This document shows positions 8,241 to 14,993 of a stretch of 64,000 nt of DNA, one piece after another. The notes under the pieces are model-generated. The model ran no database searches. It was given only the letters and a program-made list of their open reading frames with translations, and was not told where the DNA came from. The stretch's first letter is position 1. The number at the start of each line of letters is the position of its first letter. Source of the DNA: Hydrocarboniclastica marina (GTDB lineage Bacteria > Pseudomonadota > Gammaproteobacteria > Pseudomonadales > Oleiphilaceae). Made by a program: the position numbers and the translations under genes. Where the stretch lies: the NCBI RefSeq assembly GCF_004851605.1, contig NZ_CP031093.1, positions 930,001 to 994,000 on the forward strand. Reading direction: 5' to 3'.

Positions 8241-9158
8241 CTATTGAAGCGGTGCTGCTGTGTTTGTACCACACTTTTTGGCGTGCTCACGGATTATCTG
8301 AGCGAGCCGTTGCAGGCCAGGACCGGCCGAGTCTTCATCGGTATAGATCAAGTACAGGGTCCCCCAGCGTTCGGCGCCGCGAACCAACGGTAGGGGTTTC
8401 AGGTGGCCCTCGTTGAGCTCATCCCGGATGACATCTTCGGCGAACCAGGCGAATCCCAACCCCATGGTAGCTGCCCGGATCGATGTCGCCTTGTGGCTTA
8501 CTGTCCAACGCTGCTCAGCGACTTCCCAGGCCCCGGGACGCGAACGGCGCGTGCCGCTATCCCGGATGATGAGGTGGCGGTGGTCTCGCAGATCTTCCAG
8601 GCTGAGGTCGCGGTTTAGCTGGTGCAACGGGTGGTGAGGTGCAGCTACGGCGACAAATCGCGTCTGCAGCAACGGGTCGCCGACAAAACCGTCGGGCACA
8701 GCAGATGCGACCGCCAGGTCGACCCGGCCCTCCTGGAGCAGTTCATCGGTGCCCCCGAGCACTGATTCGTAAAGCTCAATGCGTGTCTGGGGGTGTTCAG
8801 CGGCGAATTTGTCCAGGCACGTAAGCAGAAGCCAGGTAGGAAACAGGATTTCAACGGCAATGCCCAGTACGGGCTCCCAACCGGCGGCCAGCCCGGACGC
8901 CGTGCGTTCAATACGCTCAGCTTCGGCGACCAGGGCTTTGCCGCGACGGTATAGCACACGTCCTGCGGGGGTCAGTACGGCCTTGCGGCCCTCGATGGTG
9001 AACAGCGGTACGCCGAGAGCCTCCTCAATGCGGGCGACAGCGTAGCTGATTGTGGACTGGGTCTTATGGATCTGCTCTGCCGCCTGGGCATAGCCGCCTG
9101 AGTCAACCACAGCCACCAGGGCGCGCCACTGTTCCAGGGAAATCCTTGGGCTGGCCAT
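8241..9158 (-). CDS. LysR-family transcriptional regulator
   Basis: 305 residues. An N-terminal winged helix-turn-helix (residues 5-65: LEQWRALVAVVDSGGYAQAA, STISYAVARIEEALGVPLF) is followed by a LysR effector-binding domain from about residue 90 (GIAVEILFPTWLLL). It is divergent from the azoreductase-like gene at 9277, the classic arrangement for a LysR protein controlling its neighbour and itself. The 118-bp gap contains several T-N11-A-type AT-rich stretches but no single operator can be fixed by eye. Inducer unknown. Confidence 0.9.
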   Translation of the reverse strand: MASPRISLEQWRALVAVVDSGGYAQAAEQIHKTQSTISYAVARIEEALGVPLFTIEGRKAVLTPAGRVLYRRGKALVAEAERIERTASGLAAGWEPVLGIAVEILFPTWLLLTCLDKFAAEHPQTRIELYESVLGGTDELLQEGRVDLAVASAVPDGFVGDPLLQTRFVAVAAPHHPLHQLNRDLSLEDLRDHRHLIIRDSGTRRSRPGAWEVAEQRWTVSHKATSIRAATMGLGFAWFAEDVIRDELNEGHLKPLPLVRGAERWGTLYLIYTDEDSAGPGLQRLAQIIREHAKKCGTNTAAPLQ

Positions 9159-9276
9159 ATATCGATTCCTTGAATTGCTTTCGGCGATACATTGCGCTTT
9201 TTAATCGCTTCTATCAATCGTTTAATGGGCTTTGGCCGCAGGCCTACCCACACCAGAACGATTCAGGAGAAGCCCC
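9159..9276. promoter_or_regulatory. Shared LysR/azoreductase promoter region
   Basis: 118 bp between divergent starts. ATCG(A/C)TT-like words recur (9161, 9203, 9216), a plausible binding area for the LysR protein. CAGGAGA precedes the azoreductase ATG. Confidence 0.4.
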
Positions 9277-9882
9277 ATGACAACGATCCTCCAACTGAAC
9301 AGCAGCGTCTTCAGTGACTCTGGCACGTCCTCCAGCTTGGCCGACACCTTCGTTCAGCAATGGTATCGGCGTGAGCCGGATGCTCTGCTAATACGCCGGG
9401 ATCTTGCCAGCGATTCGATACCTCACCTCACCGCCGAAACCTTTGCCGCTGCGGGAATGCCCCCGCAAGAGCGCACCCCAGCCCAGGCGAATGCCGCGCT
9501 ATTGGCCGACACGCTGGTAGCCGAGGTGCTCCGGGCCGACATCCTTGTCATCGGGCTGCCAGTGTACAACTTCAATTTACCTTCTACGTTGAAGGCCTGG
9601 TTCGATCATGTGGCAAGGGCAGGGACCACCTTTCGCTACGGCAGCGACGGGCCGGAGGGGTTATTGCCGATCAAGCATGCCTACATCTTCACGGCGAGCG
9701 GCGGTCGCTACGCCGGCGGTCCGGCCGATTTTCAGGCACCCTACCTCAAACACATGCTCGGGTTTCTGGGGATCAACAACGTCACCTTCACCTATGCCGA
9801 AGGTCTGTCGATGGGCGATGCCGGGCGCGAGAGTGCTGTTGCGCGGGCCGAAGAACAGATCGAGGTGCTCCTCAGCGCGTGA
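9277..9882 (+). CDS. azoR: FMN-dependent NADH-azoreductase (AzoR-like quinone reductase)
   Basis: 201 residues from ATG 9277 (CAGGAGA 7 nt upstream). It is a flavodoxin-like fold: ILQLNSSVFSDSG...SSLADTF binds FMN phosphate, VIGLPVYNFNLPSTLKAWFDHVARAGTTF-type sequence (split here as VYNFNLPSTLKAWFDHV and RAGTTFRY) and FTASGGRYAGG are family hallmarks. The usual length is about 200 residues. Such enzymes reduce quinones and azo dyes with NADH and protect against thiol or quinone stress. Divergent from a LysR regulator that probably controls it. Confidence 0.9.
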   Translation: MTTILQLNSSVFSDSGTSSSLADTFVQQWYRREPDALLIRRDLASDSIPHLTAETFAAAGMPPQERTPAQANAALLADTLVAEVLRADILVIGLPVYNFNLPSTLKAWFDHVARAGTTFRYGSDGPEGLLPIKHAYIFTASGGRYAGGPADFQAPYLKHMLGFLGINNVTFTYAEGLSMGDAGRESAVARAEEQIEVLLSA

Positions 9883-9914
9883 CGACCGGGCTACCAGCCA
9901 TAAGGGGCGGCTGG

Positions 9915-10829
9915 CTAGTCGACCACTGGATCGGCAGTGACGTGGCGCTCGGTGCCGATTTGCGTCGCAGTAGCGGTTCTGGGGTCAAAAAGCGCGACGG
10001 CGATGTCGTCTTTGCTTTGTCGCTTGATGGCATACATGAGCTGGTCCGCTGCCCGTACGGCGATTTCCGCCGAGGCCGGGACGTGCAGAAAGGTGACGGC
10101 ACCTACGCTGCAGGTCACGCGTTGGTTATCTGAACGGTTGATCTCCAGCAAAGCCCGTTTCAGGGGGCGAAGGACCTTCCGGGCGCCCTCCAGGTCGGTG
10201 CCAGGCATCAACAAGGCAAATTCATCACCGCCAAGCCGGGCTACGGTATCGCTGGCGCGCGATGTGTTGCGCAACGCCGCGGCAACAGCGGCCAGGATGC
10301 GGTCGCCCTCATCATGGCCCAGCTGGTCGTTGATTTTCTTGAAATCGTCCAGATCAATGTATGCCAGGGTCAGGTGGCCCTTGTGTCGCCGTGCCAGGGC
10401 CAGGCTGTATTGCAGCTGTTCCCTGAATGCCCGCAGGTTTAGGGTCGCCGTCAGCGGGTCGGTACGGGCAAGCTGTTGCTCGGCGGTTAAAAAGCTGCGG
10501 ACCTTGGATATCAGTAATGCATTGGTGAGAAAGAAGCCGAGCCGGACCAGCGCATTCCAGACAGGTATTGCGGGGTGGGAGCGGGGCGCGCCGGAGATAA
10601 TGTCTGCGAGGTACCAGATAAGACATGCCAGAAGCGCGATCACGATGCCCTTCCTGCGGCTTGAATACCAGGCGGCCATCGCCACCGGCCCGATGTAAAA
10701 AACAGCGATCGAGACTTCACTGCTGCCGGCAGCGTCGATAACGCCCAGTATCAGCACGCCCAGCACAGCCAGCAGAAAAACCTCCCGGTCGGTCAGGCGT
10801 GTAAAGATCCGGTCCAGTTTCGCAAGCAT
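9915..10829 (-). CDS. Membrane diguanylate cyclase (GGDEF)
   Basis: 304 residues. Five or so N-terminal transmembrane helices (residues 17-110, MASE-like) are followed by a GGDEF domain from about residue 120 (ARTDPLTATLNLRAF). The active-site GGDEF motif is at 200-204, and RASD at 191-194 forms the RxxD product-inhibition I-site, so it should make cyclic di-GMP and be feedback-limited. No phosphodiesterase domain. Convergent with the azoreductase gene (32 bp gap). The membrane part presumably senses a signal, which cannot be named. Confidence 0.9.
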   Translation of the reverse strand: MLAKLDRIFTRLTDREVFLLAVLGVLILGVIDAAGSSEVSIAVFYIGPVAMAAWYSSRRKGIVIALLACLIWYLADIISGAPRSHPAIPVWNALVRLGFFLTNALLISKVRSFLTAEQQLARTDPLTATLNLRAFREQLQYSLALARRHKGHLTLAYIDLDDFKKINDQLGHDEGDRILAAVAAALRNTSRASDTVARLGGDEFALLMPGTDLEGARKVLRPLKRALLEINRSDNQRVTCSVGAVTFLHVPASAEIAVRAADQLMYAIKRQSKDDIAVALFDPRTATATQIGTERHVTADPVVD

Positions 10830-11047
10830 GGAACCTGTACCTCGATAGCTGGGGGCCGCTGAAAGCTTATGGTTTTCAGACGAGGACGAGATAGCGGCAA
10901 CGTCGATGAAAATCAGAAAATGAACAGACGCTTAGCATAACGAAACCGCGGTCTCGCGCACATCAGGTTTCAGCATGGTAACTGGAAATAAAGCAGGCAA
11001 AAGGTGACGTTTAAAATAGAGAACGAAGCCTATGTGGAGGGCCCACC

Positions 11048-11413
11048 ATGAAAAAAGCCAGTCTGTTGTTAACGGGGATCGCCTGCCTCGCCACCTCAGG
11101 TATTGCAACTGTTCTTGCTGATAAAGCGACCACGTCTCCCGGTTCAGAAACAGTTCGTGGTCAGGGCGGTGCAATCACGGATATGGATGAAGTCGGAAAC
11201 GAAAATTACCATCGTGGCCGGGGCGGCGAAAAGTTTTCTGGCCTGGACATCAACAATGATGGTTTTCTGAACGCCCAGGAGCTAAGCGCTTATGGCGCCT
11301 CGAGCGCAGGCCAGGACCTGTCCGGCCCAGCACTTGTCGAGCGGCTCGATCAGAATAACGACGACGTGATTACGCCCCAGGAGTTCCAGTCTGGCGATAG
11401 CACCACGAAGTAG
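11048..11413 (+). CDS. Exported EF-hand calcium-binding protein
   Basis: 121 residues. Signal peptide about residues 1-25 (LLLTGIACLATSGIATVLA). Two EF-hand loops in the mature protein: DINNDGFLNAQE and DQNNDDVITPQE, each with the D-x-N-x-D pattern and a terminal Glu that binds calcium. Small periplasmic EF-hand proteins of this kind are common in marine gammaproteobacteria. GGAGG lies 7 nt before the ATG. No operon partner. Function beyond calcium binding is unknown. Confidence 0.85.
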   Translation: MKKASLLLTGIACLATSGIATVLADKATTSPGSETVRGQGGAITDMDEVGNENYHRGRGGEKFSGLDINNDGFLNAQELSAYGASSAGQDLSGPALVERLDQNNDDVITPQEFQSGDSTTK

Positions 11414-11472
11414 TCGGACCCCGGTCGCATACCGGGGGCAGGGCGCCCGCCCGGACATTGGTATATACAGAG

Positions 11473-11712
11473 CTAATGGCCTTGTGGCTGGCTTTCTGAA
11501 CTGAAAGTCCATACCAGGTCACAAGCTGGGGTCGCTCGTTGGAGCCAGGAGGGGGCCGCAAGTTCGGCCAGTTCCCGCCGGTCATGGGCACAGAAAACCG
11601 TAAGCTCATAGCCGGCGGGGTCTCCCCAGTTATTGCCAACTCGTGCAGGCGCATCTGATTGTTCAGACTCCGCCAGCACGCAACGGCAGCCGCCCGAAAC
11701 GCGATCCATCAT
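11473..11712 (-). CDS. Small hypothetical protein
   Basis: 79 residues, starting MMDRVSGGCRCVL, with GYELTVFCAHDRRELAEL in the middle. A GGGGGAT ribosome-like site lies about 7 nt upstream and nothing overlaps it convincingly. No family is recognised. It fills part of a 440-bp gap and could be a real short gene or a chance ORF. Confidence 0.35.
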   Translation of the reverse strand: MMDRVSGGCRCVLAESEQSDAPARVGNNWGDPAGYELTVFCAHDRRELAELAAPSWLQRATPACDLVWTFSSESQPQGH

Positions 11713-11856
11713 GGGTCATCCCCCCGAGACAACCGCTGCCGCAATTGAGGTGTAACACTCTCATGGCTCTGGCTCCCTGCCGCTAACGTGGGCCTCATGC
11801 CCAGCCTTGACCCGCGCGCATAAACGATGCGGCGGGTTGCGGGTTATAGCATCTTC

Positions 11857-12321
11857 TCAGGGCGGTGAGACGGGGTCACTGGCAGGAAACGTCTCGTCCA
11901 ATGCTTCGTCGAGGTCATTGCCATCTGTCTTGCCGCGGTTCGACCCGCTTTCGCCCGCCCTGGCGCTGAGGTCGCGGATCGAAACCATGCCCAGCAGCTT
12001 TTTGTGCTCATCAACGACAGGCATCTGGACCAGGTGCAGCGAGGCCAGCTTGCGCACGATATCCTGGATGTCGTCGTCACCGTGGCAGTAGTGCAGTTGA
12101 TCCGACATGACAGCGCTGACCGGCGTAGCTGCGGCGTCTCGCTGCTGCGCGACCAGACGGCTCGTGATGTCCCGGTCTGTCAGTAGACCGGTCAGTTTGC
12201 CATCTTCCACGACCGGAACAGTGCTGACCTCGTCCGAAGCCATAAGCGTGGCCGCGTCGTCGACGGTATCGTTGGCCGACAGGGACTTGAAATCGGTAGC
12301 CATCACGTCCTTAACTTTCAT
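11857..12321 (-). CDS. CBS-domain pair protein with short acidic tail
   Basis: 154 residues from ATG 12321, chosen because AAAGGAGAG lies just upstream; an upstream frame adds a basic, unrelated-looking leader. Two CBS domains: residues 1-58 (MKVKDVMATDFKSLSANDTV, STVPVVEDGKLTGLLTDRDI) and 70-120 (VSAVMSDQLHYCHGDDDI, QMPVVDEHKKLLGMVSIRDL). CBS pairs bind adenosine nucleotides and regulate partners. The C-terminus ends DEALDETFPASDPVSPP, a short tail seen on several small stress proteins. Stand-alone gene. Confidence 0.88.
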   Translation of the reverse strand: MKVKDVMATDFKSLSANDTVDDAATLMASDEVSTVPVVEDGKLTGLLTDRDITSRLVAQQRDAAATPVSAVMSDQLHYCHGDDDIQDIVRKLASLHLVQMPVVDEHKKLLGMVSIRDLSARAGESGSNRGKTDGNDLDEALDETFPASDPVSPP

Positions 12322-12759
12322 CTTTACTCTCCTTTTGGCTAACGCTGGTCTTTTCGCAGATCGGGCCTTTACACGATCGTAAAGACGACGGCTAAACCGG
12401 TATAAGCCGAGCAAAGCGAAAGCTTTGATGCAGCCCGCCGGTCGATGCTCTGCGATCGGACCTGACTTCCCTAGCAGCGTACTGCGCTGTAACGAAAAAA
12501 TCGATGCCTCTTGGCTGCGCCGAACGACCTATGGGGTATCTCGCCACGGCGGTTGTGGTTACGTCCAGACGGCGCCTTAGCGCCCCAAGGGGTGGCGATC
12601 CGGTTCCTGCCGCGCTGAAGACACAGCGGCCACCTAAACTTCGCAATACTATTACTTAATGCAGGGCCGGGCCCCGCGAGCGGTACGTTATTCTGAGCTC
12701 GAGATACCGCGGTCGCCGCCGACGTCGGGAGAGAACGCTTTAAACGGAGGGAAAGGGCT
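12322..12759. promoter_or_regulatory. Divergent intergenic region (438 bp)
   Basis: Between the CBS gene and the PA2169-type gene. No convincing ORF on either strand. An AAAGCGAAAGCTTT inverted repeat lies at 12413-12426, and AACGCTTTA at 12734-12742, 18 bp before the ATG. Confidence 0.4.
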
Positions 12760-13212
12760 ATGGTTGATTTCACCAAGTCGATCAACAATGAACAGATGGT
12801 CGAGGCGCTGAAAGCTTTGATACAGCGCAACCATGAGGTTGCCGCAGCGTGCCGGGCGGCTCGCGATAACGCAGCGTCGGATGGGGCGGGCCAATTGGCT
12901 GAACTCGAACAGATGCATGGCCGTCACGTCGACAGGCTGGGTGAGATTGTCAGGGCTTTAGGCGGCTCGCCGGGTGAGAACGAAAACGAGCCCTCGTTTG
13001 CGCATAAGGCGAAAGCCGCGCTGTCGGGGTTGGGGCCTGGCTCATCGGGTCTGAAAGGTCTGGCCGAAAGTGAACAGCAACTTACTGGGGAATACGTCAG
13101 AACGGTTGACCAATACAGGGCCAGCGACGAGATTGTCGAGGTGGTCAATCAGCTGCTCGACGACAGTAAATCGCTAAGGGACTGGCTCGAACAGCAAGCG
13201 AAGAACGCCTGA
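12760..13212 (+). CDS. PA2169-type four-helix-bundle protein (DUF2383)
   Basis: 150 residues, all helical by composition. Helices begin NNEQMVEALKALIQRNHEVA and end ASDEIVEVVNQLLDDSKSLRDWL; ferritin-like pattern of about four helices with E/H residues (EQMHGRHVDRL). A ribosome site GGAGG precedes the ATG. Proteins of this family (P. aeruginosa PA2169) are stationary-phase/stress associated; no activity is known. The following gene starts 11 nt after its stop, so the two are co-transcribed. A paralogue is at 18113. Confidence 0.85.
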   Translation: MVDFTKSINNEQMVEALKALIQRNHEVAAACRAARDNAASDGAGQLAELEQMHGRHVDRLGEIVRALGGSPGENENEPSFAHKAKAALSGLGPGSSGLKGLAESEQQLTGEYVRTVDQYRASDEIVEVVNQLLDDSKSLRDWLEQQAKNA

Positions 13213-13223
13213 AGCGGATCGGG

Positions 13224-13754
13224 GTGCAGAAAATGAATCGATTTTTAGCGGCGGGCATTGGCGGGCTGATCGCAACTGTTCCGATGACCTTGTTTATGGC
13301 TGGAGGCCACCGAAGACTGCCCAGCAGTGACCAGTATGCGCTTCCGCCACGGGAGATAACCGACGAGCTTCTTCGTCGGGGCGGACAACCGGCCTTGAGC
13401 GAGGCATCCACCGCAAGCCTGAGTCTGGCGGCTCATTTCGCCTATGGGGGCGTGACCGGGGCAATGTATCCGGCCATGCCAGGCGCCGAACGGCTGGCCC
13501 GTGCCAGGCCGCTGGCGCAGGCCCTGTATGGTGCCGGCTTCGGGGTTACTGTCTGGGCCGGGAGTTACATGGGCTGGATCCCAGCTCTGAAAGTTCTGGG
13601 GCCATCCGCTGCTCAGCCTGTTTCCCGGCGGACATTGATGATCGGCGCTCATTTGGTCTGGGGCGCGGCAACCGTGCTGGCGGGTGAAAGAGTGGCGGCC
13701 AGGGCAGAGGTTGCACCGGCCTTGAGTCAGACAGAGCAACCTACAAGCGCCTGA
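13224..13754 (+). CDS. Small multi-pass membrane protein (DUF1440/YagU-like, tentative)
   Basis: 176 residues with about four hydrophobic segments (residues 6-24, 68-90, 104-122, 140-160). A PPREITDELL motif follows the first helix, and HFAYGGVTGAMYP opens the second. Co-transcribed with the PA2169-type gene (11-nt gap). The layout resembles small membrane proteins of the DUF1440/YagU type, but the match is by general pattern only; function unknown. Confidence 0.65.
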   Translation: MQKMNRFLAAGIGGLIATVPMTLFMAGGHRRLPSSDQYALPPREITDELLRRGGQPALSEASTASLSLAAHFAYGGVTGAMYPAMPGAERLARARPLAQALYGAGFGVTVWAGSYMGWIPALKVLGPSAAQPVSRRTLMIGAHLVWGAATVLAGERVAARAEVAPALSQTEQPTSA

Positions 13755-13877
13755 TTAACGAAAGCCGGGTGAAAATCGGGTTGATGCTACCTGTAAGAGA
13801 GCGCAGGGAATAACGTAGACTATTGGTCCTTGGTCCTGCCCACCGGGCAGGCTCCCACGCTGGACATGAGGTTCTCG

Positions 13878-14993
13878 GTGCCCCGGTTTATCCATACCGC
13901 CGATTGGCAGATCGGCAAGCAGTTCGGTCAGTTCGACCATAGTGAAGCCGGGGTTCTCTCGGACCAGCGCATCAACACTGTCGCCCGCATTGGTGAGCTC
14001 GCCACGCAGGTAAAAGCGGACGCGATTCTGGTGGCCGGCGATGTGTTCGATATGCAAACCGTCTCATGCAAGACGCTCCATCGTCTCGCAACCGCGCTCG
14101 ACAGTTACAGTGGACCCTGGGTGCTATTGCCGGGTAACCACGATGCCGCGGTGGCCGAGAGCGTCTGGCAGGTCTGGCAGCGCACGGTGCAGTTACCGGC
14201 AAACATCCATCTGGCGCTCAAACCCGGGGTCATCGAACTGCAGGCAGCCGGGCTTGCCGTCTTCTGTGCACCTCTTACCCAGCGTCACAGCCAGTCTGAT
14301 CTGACTGAGCCGTTCAGTCATTACGACTGCGGCGCAGGACTCGTCCGGGTTGGGTTGGCCCATGGCAGTGTCCAGGGCATCCTGCCTGATCAGATGGAAA
14401 CCCAGAATCCCATAGCTGCGGATAGAGCGCTGACCAGCGGCCTTGACTACCTGGCCCTGGGCGACTGGCACGGCAGGCTTGAGGTTAATACGCATACGTT
14501 CTACAGCGGTTCTCCGGAAACCGATGTTTTTCGAAACAATGACTCGGGCAATGTGCTTGAGGTACAGATTGATTCCCCAGGCGCTGTGCCAGAAGTTACC
14601 GTGCACCGCACCGGCTATTTTCGCTGGTATCAAGCCCTGTGCGGCCTGAGGATTCGCGAAGATCTGGAGCAGTTGCAGGAGCAATGCGCAGCGTTCGACC
14701 GGCTGGCTGTAGTGAAGCTTCGCCTCGAAGGAGCACTCGACCTGGCAACCTACCAGGACTTGGCGCGTTGGCTGGGGACCCTGGAGGCCCGGGTTCATGC
14801 CCTGCTGACAGACGACGAAGCGCTGGCCATTGCACCCAGCGACAATGATCTGCTCGACCTTCAGGCTGACGGTTACCTGGCTGAGGTTGTCACGGAGCTC
14901 AAAGCAGAGCAGGAGAGTAACGCTGTCAGCCGTGAAGCGCTTCGCCTTCTGTTGCAGAAGCTGGCTCAGCATCAGCAGGACGTCCGGGCATGA
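13878..14993 (+). CDS. SbcD/Mre11-like metallophosphoesterase (DNA repair exonuclease family)
   Basis: About 371 residues from GTG 13878, favoured by GAGG 6 nt upstream; an in-frame ATG at 13866 is the alternative. Metallophosphoesterase motifs: HTADWQIG, VAGDVFDMQ, LPGNHDAA and a later GDWHG. These bind two metal ions in Mre11-type nucleases. The first motif has Gln where E. coli SbcD has His (DWQ rather than DWH). The stop overlaps the start of the SbcC-like ATPase by ATGA, so the two proteins are made together and should form a nuclease-ATPase complex acting on DNA ends. Confidence 0.85.
   Translation: MPRFIHTADWQIGKQFGQFDHSEAGVLSDQRINTVARIGELATQVKADAILVAGDVFDMQTVSCKTLHRLATALDSYSGPWVLLPGNHDAAVAESVWQVWQRTVQLPANIHLALKPGVIELQAAGLAVFCAPLTQRHSQSDLTEPFSHYDCGAGLVRVGLAHGSVQGILPDQMETQNPIAADRALTSGLDYLALGDWHGRLEVNTHTFYSGSPETDVFRNNDSGNVLEVQIDSPGAVPEVTVHRTGYFRWYQALCGLRIREDLEQLQEQCAAFDRLAVVKLRLEGALDLATYQDLARWLGTLEARVHALLTDDEALAIAPSDNDLLDLQADGYLAEVVTELKAEQESNAVSREALRLLLQKLAQHQQDVRA

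Noticed and set aside
14193-14972. Minus-strand ORF of 259 residues
   Set aside because: Shadow of the metallophosphoesterase gene.
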